From Actinomycetota bacterium (GTDB lineage: Bacteria > Actinomycetota > Actinomycetes > JACCUZ01), in the NCBI GenBank assembly GCA_030841035.1, contig JAVEDI010000112.1, positions 1-32,811 on the forward strand: a stretch of DNA of 32,811 nt, read 5' to 3'. Each line of letters begins with the position of its first letter. Position 1 is the stretch's first letter. The notes under the pieces are model-generated. The model was given only the letters and a program-made list of their open reading frames with translations. It had not been told where the DNA came from and did not search any database. Both the position numbers and the translations under genes were made by a program. Below, one piece after another: positions 15,042 through 22,967 of this stretch.

Positions 15042-16607
15042 ATGTCCACCTCGAGCGCCTCGTCGACGGCTGACCCCTCTCGGGTCGACGACACCGGGAT
15101 GGCGGTCGAGCTGCGCGGCATCACGAAACGGTTCCCCGGCGTCGTCGCCAACAAGGACGTCAACATCGCCGTACGCCGGGGCCGCGTGCACGCGATCGTC
15201 GGAGAGAACGGCGCCGGCAAGTCGACGCTGATGAACACCCTCTACGGCATGCAGCGACCCGACGAGGGCACCATCATGATCGAGGGCAAGGAGGTCGCGT
15301 TCCACTCGCCGAGCGATGCGATCGCAGCGGGGATCGGCATGGTGCACCAGCACTTCATGCTGGCCGACAACCTGACCGTCCTCGAGAACGTGGTACTCGG
15401 CAGCGAGCCCTCGCGCGGCGGCTTCCTCGACTTCGGGCGAGCCCGCAGCCGCATCCAGGAGATCTCGGACACCTACGGCCTCGACGTCCGGCCCGACGTC
15501 CGCGTCGAGGACCTCGGTGTAGGCGACCGGCAGCGGGTCGAGATCCTCAAGGTGCTCTACCGCGGCGCCAGGATCCTCATCCTCGACGAGCCGACGGCGG
15601 TCCTCGTGCCGCAGGAGGTGGAGGAGCTGTTCGACAACCTGCGCGAGCTGACCGGTGAGGGCCTCACCGTGTTGTTCATCTCCCACAAGCTCGACGAGGT
15701 GCTCAGCGTCGCCGACGAGATCACCGTGATCCGGCGGGGCACGACCGTCGACACCGTGCTCCCGGCCGACGTCACCGCCCGCCAGCTGGCCCAGCTGATG
15801 GTCGGCTCCGAGCTGCCCACCCCGGAGACGCGGGAGTCCACCGTGACCGACACGGTCGAGCTGACCGTCGAGGGCTTCACGATGCACAACCTCGAGGGCC
15901 GCGCGGTGCTCGATGACGTCTCGTTCGACATCCGTCGCGGCCAGGTGCTCGGCATCGCCGGTGTCGAGGGCAACGGTCAGGCCGAGCTCGTCGAGGCCAT
16001 CATGGGCATGCGTGCGCTCTCCAGCGGCACGCTGCGCCTCGCCGACCGCGACCTGTCCTCCTGGCGGACGCGGGAGCGGCGTGAGGCCGGCATCGCCTAC
16101 ATCCCCGAGGACCGCCACCGCCACGGGATGCTCCTCGACGCCCCGCTGTGGGAGAACCGCGTCCTGGGCCACCAGACCCAGCCGCCGAACGTCAAGGGCC
16201 CGTGGATCGACAAGGCGGGCGCCCGGCGTGACACCCAGCGCATCATCGAGCAGTACGACGTCCGCACGCCGGGTGTCGACGTGCTGGCGTCCTCGCTCTC
16301 CGGCGGGAACCAGCAGAAGCTCATCGTCGGGCGGGAGATGAGCGGCGAGCCCAGGGTGCTCATCGCCTCGCACCCGACCCGCGGGGTCGACGTCGGCGCG
16401 CAGGCCGCGATCTGGGAGCACATCCGCCAGGCGCGCCGCGACGGTCTGGCGGTGCTGCTGATCTCCGCGGACCTCGACGAGCTGATCGGCCTGTCCGACT
16501 CGATCAAGGTGATCCTGCGCGGCCGGTTCGTCGCCGACGTCGACCCGTCCGACGTCACACCCGAGCAGCTCGGCTCGGCCATGACCGGCGCAGGCGAGAA
16601 GGCATGA
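15042..16607 (+). CDS. Two-domain ATP-binding protein of a BMP-type nucleoside ABC transporter
   Basis: A 521-residue tandem ATPase that powers nucleoside import. The N-terminal domain has Walker A GENGAGKST (54-62), a degenerate signature LGVGDRQ (158-164), Walker B ILILDEPT (178-185) and H-loop His215. In the C-terminal domain the P-loop is replaced by GVEGNGQAE (307-315). The signature LSGGNQQK (419-426) is intact, and the Walker B region reads IASHPTRG (441-448), lacking the usual Asp-Glu. This asymmetry is normal for the sugar/nucleoside two-domain ATPases, so only the first site is expected to be canonical. ATG 15042 has GAGGAGGG at 15028-15035; an upstream GTG-type start adds residues without support. 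The stop overlaps the next ATG. Confidence 0.95.
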   Translation: MSTSSASSTADPSRVDDTGMAVELRGITKRFPGVVANKDVNIAVRRGRVHAIVGENGAGKSTLMNTLYGMQRPDEGTIMIEGKEVAFHSPSDAIAAGIGMVHQHFMLADNLTVLENVVLGSEPSRGGFLDFGRARSRIQEISDTYGLDVRPDVRVEDLGVGDRQRVEILKVLYRGARILILDEPTAVLVPQEVEELFDNLRELTGEGLTVLFISHKLDEVLSVADEITVIRRGTTVDTVLPADVTARQLAQLMVGSELPTPETRESTVTDTVELTVEGFTMHNLEGRAVLDDVSFDIRRGQVLGIAGVEGNGQAELVEAIMGMRALSSGTLRLADRDLSSWRTRERREAGIAYIPEDRHRHGMLLDAPLWENRVLGHQTQPPNVKGPWIDKAGARRDTQRIIEQYDVRTPGVDVLASSLSGGNQQKLIVGREMSGEPRVLIASHPTRGVDVGAQAAIWEHIRQARRDGLAVLLISADLDELIGLSDSIKVILRGRFVADVDPSDVTPEQLGSAMTGAGEKA

Positions 16608-17719
16608 GCCCGCGAGTCGACCTGCGGCGCCTGGTGCTCGCCATCGGCGCGCCGGTGCTCGCCATCATCTTCGCCTCCCTGGTGACCGCGCTGGTCCTGG
16701 TCGCCGCAGGCGACCCGGTCTGGTCGACCGTCACGACCCTGTGGGACTACGGGAGCCAGCCGCGCACCATCGCGCTCACCCTCAACCAGGGCACGACGTA
16801 CTACCTCTCGGCCCTGGCCGTCGCCATCGGTTTCCGCATGAACCTGTTCAACATCGGTGTCGACGGCCAGTACCGCGCTGCCGCGTTCGCAGCGGCCGCG
16901 ATCGGCGGCGCGGTGTCGCTGCCCAAGCCGCTGCACCTCCTGCTGATCGTCGCGGTCGCGGTCGCGGTGGGCGCCATGTGGGCGAGCATCGCGGCCGTGC
17001 TCAAGGTGACCCGGGGCGTCAGCGAGGTGATCTCGACGATCATGCTCAACGCGATCGCGACCGCGCTGATCGCCTACCTGCTGCGCAAGGTCAAGGTCGA
17101 CGTCGCGGGCAGCAACAACATCGGGACCAAGCCACTGCCCGAGTCCGGACACTTTCCCGGCATCCCGCTGATCCCCGGCAGCACGCTCGACGTCTACGGG
17201 TTCCTGGTCGTGGCCGTGCTGGCGGGCATCGCCTACTCCGTGCTGCTGGGCCGCACCCGCTTCGGCTTCGACCTGCGCGCCACGGGACGCTCCCAGTCGG
17301 CGGCCGTCGCCAGCGGCGTCGACGTCAAGCGGATGGTGATCGTCTCGATGCTGCTCTCCGGAGCCATAGCGGGCCTGGTCGGCATGCCACAGCTGCTCGG
17401 CTCCTCCTACAGCTACAGCCTCGACTTCCCGGCCGGCCTCGGCTTCACCGGCATCGCGATCGCCCTGGTGGGCCGCAACAACGCGGTGGGCATGGTCTTT
17501 GCCGCCCTCCTCTTCTCGTTCCTCGACGTGTCGTCGGTCATCCTCGACATCAACGACATCTCCAAGGAGATCGTGTTGATCATGCAGGGCACCATCGTGC
17601 TGTCGGTGGTCGTGGTCTACGAGCTGGTCCGCCGTTACGGCATCGCTGCCGAGCAGCGCAGGGTCAGCCGCGAGCTCACCCGGACGCCTGCCTCCGAGCC
17701 CGAGGGGGCGAGGGCATGA
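16604..17719 (+). CDS. Nucleoside ABC transporter permease, first subunit
   Basis: A 371-residue integral membrane protein of the BPD_transp_2 family (BMP/ribose-type permeases). Many hydrophobic helices span residues 8-345. The conserved segment AIGFRMNLFNIGVDGQY (about 72-88) matches the family's FNIGxEGQ motif. The cytoplasmic coupling region ATGRSQSAAVASGVDV (about 225-240) contacts the ATPase. The ATG overlaps the ATPase stop by 4 nt (ATGA), and the stop overlaps the second permease in the same way. It forms a heterodimeric channel with that subunit. Confidence 0.94.
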   Translation: MSPRVDLRRLVLAIGAPVLAIIFASLVTALVLVAAGDPVWSTVTTLWDYGSQPRTIALTLNQGTTYYLSALAVAIGFRMNLFNIGVDGQYRAAAFAAAAIGGAVSLPKPLHLLLIVAVAVAVGAMWASIAAVLKVTRGVSEVISTIMLNAIATALIAYLLRKVKVDVAGSNNIGTKPLPESGHFPGIPLIPGSTLDVYGFLVVAVLAGIAYSVLLGRTRFGFDLRATGRSQSAAVASGVDVKRMVIVSMLLSGAIAGLVGMPQLLGSSYSYSLDFPAGLGFTGIAIALVGRNNAVGMVFAALLFSFLDVSSVILDINDISKEIVLIMQGTIVLSVVVVYELVRRYGIAAEQRRVSRELTRTPASEPEGARA

Positions 17720-18981
17720 GCGCGGCGGACACGGTGACCCTGCGCGACAGGCCTCCGGCGAAGCGGCGCTCGAGGACCATGTCGCGACCGATGGTGCTGC
17801 TGGCCGTCGCCGGCCTGCTGGTGCTGTTCAGCGTCGTGCACCTCATCTCCGGGGCCGACGACATCACCTCGAGCGGGACCATCGGTGCCGCACTCGCACT
17901 CGCCGTACCCATCGGCATGGCCGGCCTCGGCGGGCTGTGGGCGGAACGTTCCGGCGTGGTCAACATCGGCCTCGAGGGCATGATGATCCTCGGTGCCTGG
18001 GGCGCCGGCTGGGCCGGCTACCAGTGGGGACCGTGGACCGGTGTCCTCGCGGGCACGGCCATGGGCGCCGCAGGCGGCCTGCTGCACGCGCTGGCCACGG
18101 TGAGCTTCGGCGTCGACCACATCGTGTCGGGTGTCGCCGTCAACATCCTCGGCCTCGGCGTGACCCAGTACCTGTCGGTCATCGCCTTCGACGGCGTGCG
18201 GGGAGGTGGTGAGTCGCAGTCGCCGCCGGTGGGCGACATCGCCACGGTGTCGATCCCGGGCCTCGGGCAACCACTGCTCCACCTGCAGCAGCGGGGCTGG
18301 TTCCTCGTCTCCGACGTCGCCGGCATCATCCGCGGGCTCACCGTCGGCGTCTCGCTGCTGACCGTGGTCGCGGCGCTGCTGCTCGTCGCCAGCTACCACA
18401 TCCTGTGGCGGACACCGTTCGGGCTGCGGCTGCGCGCCTGTGGCGAGAGCCCGACAGCCGCCGAGTCGCTCGGCGTCAATGTCTACCTCATGAAGTACTA
18501 CGCCGTGTTCGCGTCGGGCGCGTTCGCCGGTTTCGGTGGCGCCTTCCTGGCCGTCGTCGGGGGCAACGGCTACCGCGAGGGCCAGACCGCCGGACGCGGC
18601 TACATCGGTCTCGCTGCGATGATCTTCGGCAACTGGCGCCCCGGTGGGCTCGCCATCGGCTCCGGGCTCTTCGGCTACACCGACGCCCTGCAGCTGCGCC
18701 GCGGCGGCGAGTCGGTGCACGCCCTGCTGCTGCTGGTGTCGATCGGCCTGCTGGGCACAGCCGTGTGGCTGGCGGTACGTCGTCGTGCGTTCGGCGCGGG
18801 GGCGTGCTTCGTCATCGGCGCCGCGTTCCTCTTCTGGTTCGCCACCACCGACCAGGTCCCCGACGACTTCACCACCATGACCCCCTACGTGGCGACCCTG
18901 CTCGTGCTCGCGCTGGCGTCGCAGCGGCTGCGCATGCCGGCGGCGGACGGGCTGCCCTACCGGCGAGGACAAGGGCATTGA
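17716..18981 (+). CDS. Nucleoside ABC transporter permease, second subunit
   Basis: A 421-residue partner permease. After a polar basic N-terminus (about 30 residues) come about ten hydrophobic segments. The motif WAERSGVVNIGLEGMMILGAW (about residues 75-95) is diagnostic of the BMP-type second permease. ACGESPTAAESLGVNV is its coupling loop, and RGYIGLAAMIFGNWRPGG is a late conserved segment. Start ATG 17716 overlaps the previous stop (ATGA). Compared with typical homologues of about 300-430 residues it is in the upper range because of extra C-terminal helices. The stop overlaps the TTG proposed for cytidine deaminase. Confidence 0.94.
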   Translation: MSAADTVTLRDRPPAKRRSRTMSRPMVLLAVAGLLVLFSVVHLISGADDITSSGTIGAALALAVPIGMAGLGGLWAERSGVVNIGLEGMMILGAWGAGWAGYQWGPWTGVLAGTAMGAAGGLLHALATVSFGVDHIVSGVAVNILGLGVTQYLSVIAFDGVRGGGESQSPPVGDIATVSIPGLGQPLLHLQQRGWFLVSDVAGIIRGLTVGVSLLTVVAALLLVASYHILWRTPFGLRLRACGESPTAAESLGVNVYLMKYYAVFASGAFAGFGGAFLAVVGGNGYREGQTAGRGYIGLAAMIFGNWRPGGLAIGSGLFGYTDALQLRRGGESVHALLLLVSIGLLGTAVWLAVRRRAFGAGACFVIGAAFLFWFATTDQVPDDFTTMTPYVATLLVLALASQRLRMPAADGLPYRRGQGH

Positions 18982-19391
18982 CCGGCACCGGTGACGGGGT
19001 CGTGCAGGTCGACTGGGAGGCGCTGCGTGTCGCGGCCCGCGAGGTCATGACGCGCGGCTACGTGCCCTACTCCCACTTCAAGGTCGGTGCAGCCGCACTG
19101 GTGGACGACGGGCGCATCGTCACCGGCTGCAACGTGGAGAACGCGTCGTACGGCGTCGGCCTGTGCGCCGAGTGCGGACTGGTGTCCTCGTTGCACGCGA
19201 CCGGGGGCGGCCGGCTGGTCGCCTTCGTCTGCGTCGACGGGCACGGCGCACCGTTGATGCCCTGCGGCCGCTGCCGGCAGCTGCTGTGGGAGAACGGCGG
19301 CCCGGACTTGCTCCTGGAGACCACCCGCGGCATCCGCCCGATGACCGCGGTACTGCCCGACGCGTTCGGCCCGGAGGACCTCGACCGATGA
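18978..19391 (+). CDS. cdd: Cytidine deaminase
   Basis: Deaminates cytidine and deoxycytidine to uridine and deoxyuridine. At 137 residues it belongs to the small homotetrameric class with three zinc-binding cysteines. Cys63-Ala-Glu65 carries the first ligand and catalytic glutamate, and PCGRC supplies Cys96 and Cys99. The YSHFKVGAA and GCNVENASYG segments are typical. The proposed TTG start (18978) overlaps the permease stop by 4 nt and has GAGGA 8 nt upstream. GTG 19002, eight codons later, is an alternative that still keeps the domain. It is coupled to deoA by an ATGA overlap. Confidence 0.93.
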   Translation: MTGTGDGVVQVDWEALRVAAREVMTRGYVPYSHFKVGAAALVDDGRIVTGCNVENASYGVGLCAECGLVSSLHATGGGRLVAFVCVDGHGAPLMPCGRCRQLLWENGGPDLLLETTRGIRPMTAVLPDAFGPEDLDR

Positions 19392-20692
19392 GCCAGGCAG
19401 TCGATGCGGTCGAGGTGATCGCCACCAAGCGTGACGGCGGGCAGCTGAGCAATCAGCAGATCGACTGGGTGATCGCCGCCTACACCCGCGGCGAGGTCGC
19501 CGAGGAGCAGATGTCCGCGCTGGCCATGGCGATCCTGCTCAACGGGATGACCCGCGCGGAGGTCTTCCGCTGGACCGAGGCGATGATCAGCTCCGGGGTC
19601 CGCATGCAGCTGGCACCGCAGGCGCTGGGCGGCCGGCCGACGACCGACAAGCACTCGACAGGAGGTGTCGGCGACAAGATCACCCTGCCGCTCGCACCGC
19701 TCGTCGCGGCCTGTGGCGCCGCCGTACCGCAGCTGTCCGGGCGCGGGCTGGGCCACACCGGCGGGACGCTGGACAAGCTCGAGTCGATCGCCGGCTGGCG
19801 CGCCACGCTGACCGGTGACGAGTTCATGGCTCAGCTGCGGGAGGTCGGTGCGGTGATCTGCGCCGCCAGCGACGACCTGGCGCCTGCCGACAAGAAGCTC
19901 TACCGGCTGCGCGACGTGACCGGCACCGTCGAGTCGATCCCGCTCATCGCCTCCTCGATCATGAGCAAGAAGATCGCGGAGGGCACCGGTGCGCTGGTGC
20001 TCGACGTCAAGGTCGGCTCCGGTGCCTTCATGAAGGACCTCGGGCGCGCGAGGGAGCTCGCCGAGACGATGGTCGCGCTGGGCACCGACCACGGCGTCCG
20101 TACCGTGGCGCTGCTCACCGACATGCAGACGCCGCTCGGGCTCACCGCGGGCAACGCCCTCGAGGTCCGCGAGTCGGTCGAGGTGCTCCAGGGCGGTGGC
20201 CCGGCCGACGTCGTCGAGCTGACGCTCGCGCTCGCCAGCGAGATGCTCGAGGCCGCCGGCCTCGCCGGCGTCGACCCTGCCGACCGCCTCCAGGACGGCT
20301 CGGCGATGGACGTCTGGCGGCGGATGGTCCAGGCCCAGGGCGGTGACCCCGACGCGCCGTTGCCGGAGGCGCGCGAGACGCACAGCGTGCCCGCACCGGC
20401 CGACGGCGTGCTGGTGGGCCTGGACGCCCACGCGGTGGGCGTGGCCGCGTGGCGCCTCGGTGCCGGGCGGGCCCGCAAGGAGGACCCGGTGCAGGCGGGG
20501 GCCGGGGTCGTGATGCATGCCAAGCCGGGCGCGACGGTGCGCGGCGGCGAGCCGCTGTTCACCCTGCACACCGACACCCCCGAGCGCTTCGAGCGGGCCG
20601 CCGAGGTGCTCTCCGCCGCTGTCGTCATCGCGCCCGAGGGCTCGAGCCCCGACCTGCCACCGCTGGTCCTGGACCGCGTCGTCGCCCGGTGA
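19388..20692 (+). CDS. deoA: Thymidine / pyrimidine-nucleoside phosphorylase
   Basis: Cleaves thymidine, deoxyuridine (and possibly uridine) with phosphate to the free base and (deoxy)ribose-1-phosphate. The 434-residue protein has the full family architecture: an N-terminal helical domain, the glycosyltransferase core and a C-terminal PYNP domain (from about residue 345). The signature SGRGLGHTGGTLDKLE is at 117-132, and phosphate-site residues lie in KHSTGGVGDK (88-97). The ATG overlaps the cdd stop and has GGAGG 9 nt upstream. Sequence alone does not separate strict thymidine phosphorylase from the broader pyrimidine-nucleoside enzyme. It directly follows cytidine deaminase, whose products it can use. 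Confidence 0.95.
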   Translation: MSQAVDAVEVIATKRDGGQLSNQQIDWVIAAYTRGEVAEEQMSALAMAILLNGMTRAEVFRWTEAMISSGVRMQLAPQALGGRPTTDKHSTGGVGDKITLPLAPLVAACGAAVPQLSGRGLGHTGGTLDKLESIAGWRATLTGDEFMAQLREVGAVICAASDDLAPADKKLYRLRDVTGTVESIPLIASSIMSKKIAEGTGALVLDVKVGSGAFMKDLGRARELAETMVALGTDHGVRTVALLTDMQTPLGLTAGNALEVRESVEVLQGGGPADVVELTLALASEMLEAAGLAGVDPADRLQDGSAMDVWRRMVQAQGGDPDAPLPEARETHSVPAPADGVLVGLDAHAVGVAAWRLGAGRARKEDPVQAGAGVVMHAKPGATVRGGEPLFTLHTDTPERFERAAEVLSAAVVIAPEGSSPDLPPLVLDRVVAR

Positions 20693-20705
20693 GAGGAGAG
20701 CGCGC

Positions 20706-21059
20706 ATGCCGCAGCTGATCGAGGCGCCGACCCGCATCCCCGTGCCGGGCGGCAAGGTCATCGACGAGTACGTCGGTGCCGTCACCTCCGGCACCCGCGA
20801 GGTCTCCGTCGCGCACATGACGGCCCCGGCCGGCTGGGACGAGCCCGCTCAGACGCCCGAGTTCGACGAGGTGACGCTCGTGCTGAGCGGCCTGGTGCGG
20901 GTCGAGCACGACGGTGGCGTGCTCGACGTCGCGGCCGGCCAGGCGGTGCTCGCCAAGGCGGGGGAGCGGGTGCGCTACAGCGTGGGGCCCGAGGGCGCGC
21001 AGTACGTCGCCGTGTGCCTGCCCGCGTTCGCCCCGGAACTGGCCCACCGGGAGGACTGA
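20706..21059 (+). CDS. Small cupin-domain protein
   Basis: A 117-residue single-domain beta-barrel protein of the cupin_2 type. The core EFDEVTLVLSGLVRVEHDGGVLDVAAGQAVLAKAGERVRYS (about residues 57-97) follows the cupin pattern, with a glycine turn and a C-terminal motif. The usual histidine pair of the metal site is largely missing, so a non-catalytic binding role is possible. GAGAGGAGAG immediately precedes the ATG, and the gene lies 13 nt after deoA, making it the last gene of the nucleoside operon. Function is unknown; nucleoside or sugar-phosphate sensing would be speculation. Confidence 0.83.
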   Translation: MPQLIEAPTRIPVPGGKVIDEYVGAVTSGTREVSVAHMTAPAGWDEPAQTPEFDEVTLVLSGLVRVEHDGGVLDVAAGQAVLAKAGERVRYSVGPEGAQYVAVCLPAFAPELAHRED

Positions 21060-21064
21060 GCGGC

Positions 21065-21469
21065 CTAGCGGCGGCGGAACGGATCGCTGGCCGGTGGTTG
21101 CGCGAGCTCGGCCCGCGGGCAGGTCGCCAGGGTCAGCCCGGCCCAGATCAGCGCGTCGTCGCACAGCGACTGCACCGTCCAGCCCTGCTCGATGCCGCTC
21201 TCGGTGACCGTCACCTTGTAGACGGTGATCTCGTGGCGGTGCGGGCTGTCGTACATCACCGCGATCGAGCCGAGCGGGCTGGCCTCGCCCCGCGTCCCCC
21301 CCACGCCGTCCCATGCCCGGTCGTAGCGCTGCCACAGCGAGGAGGAGGCGTTCCAGACGCCACCGGTGGAGACGTCGAGGCGGCGCAGCTGCTGGAGCAC
21401 CTGCGCGGCTGCGCGCGCGTCCAGGATGGCCGCCGGGCGGATGATCTGGACGTCCTCGCGTGGACCCAC
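21065..21469 (-). CDS. Conserved-looking protein of unknown function beside add
   Basis: A 134-residue protein I do not recognise. It starts at GTG 21469 with AGAGAGG 6 nt upstream. It looks soluble, mixed alpha/beta, with Trp and Tyr residues spread through the middle (WNASSSLWQRYDRAWDG near 40-56) and an extended beta-like stretch (HRHEITVYKVTVTESGIEQGW, about 78-98). The C-terminus ends in a short basic FRRR. There is no signal peptide or membrane helix. It is convergent with the cupin gene (5-nt gap) and divergent from adenosine deaminase. Codon use and the ribosome binding site support a real gene; nothing indicates a reaction. Confidence 0.7.
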   Translation of the reverse strand: MGPREDVQIIRPAAILDARAAAQVLQQLRRLDVSTGGVWNASSSLWQRYDRAWDGVGGTRGEASPLGSIAVMYDSPHRHEITVYKVTVTESGIEQGWTVQSLCDDALIWAGLTLATCPRAELAQPPASDPFRRR

Positions 21470-21504
21470 CGTCGTGCCTCTCTTCGTCTGCCGAGCCCTC
21501 GGAG

Positions 21505-21520
21505 TGCAGAGTCTTGCAGA
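21505..21520. promoter_or_regulatory. TGCAGA direct repeat in the add / unknown-gene divergent promoter region
   Basis: TGCAGA occurs at 21505-21510 and 21515-21520, exactly one helical turn apart, just upstream of the add -10. This could be a regulator binding site on one face of the helix. Short repeats of this kind also arise by chance. Confidence 0.22.
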
Positions 21521-21523
21521 CGG

Positions 21524-21529
21524 TAACGT
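21524..21529 (+). promoter_or_regulatory. -10 element (TAACGT) for leaderless add
   Basis: TAACGT is followed by 6 nt (TTCGCC) and GTG 21536. No ribosome binding site precedes that GTG. Confidence 0.5.
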
Positions 21530-21535
21530 TTCGCC

Positions 21536-22654
21536 GTGACCACCTCTGTGTCTCGGTCCCCGTCCGAACTCCTGTCCGACGAGCTCCTGCGCCGGGCACC
21601 GAAGGTACTGCTGCACGATCACCTCGATGGAGGCCTGCGGCCCCTCACCGTGATCGAGCTGGCCGCCCAGACCGGCTACGACGCCCTCCCGACGAGCGAC
21701 GAACAGGAGTTGTCCCGTTGGTTCGTGGAGGCCGCCAACTCCGGGTCCCTCGAGCGCTACCTCGAGACGTTCGCCCACACCGTGGGCGTGATGCAGACCC
21801 ACGACGCGCTCGTGCGGGTCGCGGCCGAGTGCGCGGCGGACCTCGCCTCCGACGGCGTCGTCTACGCCGAGATCCGCTATGCGCCCGAGCTGCACGTCTC
21901 GGGAGGGCTCGAGCTGCCCCAGGTCGTGGAGGCGGTCAACGAGGGCTTCCGCGAGGGAGAGCGCCGGGCGGCCGATGCCGGCCACCACATCCGCGTCGGC
22001 GCGTTGCTGACCGCGATGCGCCACGCGGCTCGTTCGATGGAGATCGCCGAGCTGGCGGTGCGCTACCGGGACGAAGGGGTCGTCGGGTTCGACATCGCCG
22101 GTGCCGAGGCGGGGTACCCACCTACCCGCCACCTTGACGCGTTCGAGTACCTGCAGCGCGAGAACGCCCACTTCACCATCCACGCGGGTGAGGGCTTCGG
22201 GCTGCCCTCGATCTGGCAGGCCATCCAGTGGTGCGGTGCCGACCGGCTCGGTCACGGGGTGCGCATCATCGACGACATCACCGTGGGTCCCGACGGCGAC
22301 GCCACGCTGGGTCGGCTCGCGGCCTACGTGCGTGACAAGCGCATCCCGCTGGAGATGTGCCCCACGTCCAACGTCATGACCGGCGCGGCCAAGTCGATCG
22401 AGGACCACCCCATCGGGCTGCTGCGCAAGCTCTACTTCCGGGTCACGGTCAACACCGACAACCGGCTGATGAGCGGGACCTCGATGACGCAGGAGTTCGT
22501 CAAGCTGGCCGAGGCGTTCGACTACGACCTGCGCGACTTCCAGTGGTTCACCGTCAACGCGATGAAGTCGGCGTTCATCCCGTTCGACGAGCGGCTGGCA
22601 CTGATCAACGAGGTCATCAAGCCCGGCTACGCCGCCCTCGCCACCGACCGCTGA
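21536..22654 (+). CDS. add: Adenosine deaminase
   Basis: Hydrolytically deaminates adenosine and deoxyadenosine to inosine and deoxyinosine. The 372-residue TIM-barrel protein carries the zinc ligands His27 and His29 (HDHLDGG), the catalytic HAGE motif (216-219), His240 in RLGHG and Asp308 in NTDN. All active-site positions I can place are intact. The GTG start is supported by the leaderless -10. It sits at the end of the nucleoside uptake/salvage block and yields inosine for the purine nucleoside phosphorylase encoded 7 kb downstream. Confidence 0.96.
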   Translation: MTTSVSRSPSELLSDELLRRAPKVLLHDHLDGGLRPLTVIELAAQTGYDALPTSDEQELSRWFVEAANSGSLERYLETFAHTVGVMQTHDALVRVAAECAADLASDGVVYAEIRYAPELHVSGGLELPQVVEAVNEGFREGERRAADAGHHIRVGALLTAMRHAARSMEIAELAVRYRDEGVVGFDIAGAEAGYPPTRHLDAFEYLQRENAHFTIHAGEGFGLPSIWQAIQWCGADRLGHGVRIIDDITVGPDGDATLGRLAAYVRDKRIPLEMCPTSNVMTGAAKSIEDHPIGLLRKLYFRVTVNTDNRLMSGTSMTQEFVKLAEAFDYDLRDFQWFTVNAMKSAFIPFDERLALINEVIKPGYAALATDR

Positions 22655-22685
22655 GGGCCAGCCGGCACGCCGCGGGAACTGGTGA

Positions 22686-22717
22686 GCCGCGGCGACCTGA
22701 GCTGCTCTCAGGCGGCG
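22686..22717. terminator. Bidirectional hairpin between add and the zinc-ribbon gene
   Basis: CCTGAG (22696-22701) and CTCAGG (22707-22712) form a perfect 6-bp stem with a 5-nt loop. An outer GCCGC/GCGGC pairing can extend it. It lies between two convergent genes and overlaps the end of the minus-strand gene. No T-tract. Confidence 0.4.
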
Positions 22718-22911
22718 GCAGCGGCCGGGACGGGCTCGGCGTGCTCGCGCACCGGCTGGGGGCGTCGCGCCCCGTCGAGCACGCCCAGGGTCGCGCAGCG
22801 GGTGCAGCGGTAGACCAGCTCGGGACCGGCCTCGGTGTTGACGAGGATCTCGATGGACCGGGTGCCGCGCAGCTCGCGCAGTCCGCAGGTGTGGCAGTCG
22901 GTGAGGAACAT
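22708..22911 (-). CDS. Small zinc-ribbon-like protein
   Basis: A 67-residue protein with two CxxC pairs (Cys6-x-x-Cys9 and Cys36-x-x-Cys39) about 26 residues apart, the spacing of a single zinc ribbon. The ribbon is followed by a flexible Pro/Ala-rich tail ending in five alanines. ATG 22911 has GAGGA 8 nt upstream; an in-frame ATG at 22938 would add nine residues without a ribosome binding site. It is divergent from a LysR regulator across an AT-rich promoter region, so it may be that regulator's target. The function is unknown; nucleic-acid or protein binding is a guess. Confidence 0.7.
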   Translation of the reverse strand: MFLTDCHTCGLRELRGTRSIEILVNTEAGPELVYRCTRCATLGVLDGARRPQPVREHAEPVPAAAAA

Positions 22912-22933
22912 GTCTCTATCCTCGGCAGGGAGT

Positions 22934-22954
22934 AGCATAAGTACAATCGAACTT
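22934..22954. promoter_or_regulatory. Divergent promoters with a LysR-type palindrome
   Basis: AAGTAC-AATC-GAACTT (22939-22954) is a 16-bp dyad with 5 of 6 arm positions matching, a plausible LysR autoregulatory site. It overlaps a plus-strand -10 TACAAT (22942-22947) for lysR and abuts a minus-strand -10 TATGCT (22939-22934) for the zinc-ribbon gene. The surrounding 55 bp are strikingly AT-rich for this genome. Confidence 0.45.
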
Positions 22955-22967
22955 CTCGGAGATAATC

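Noticed and set aside
17635-18978. A 447-codon minus-strand frame opposite the permease genes
   Set aside because: Its Glu/Gly/His-rich translation is the complement of transmembrane codons; the permease on the plus strand is clear.
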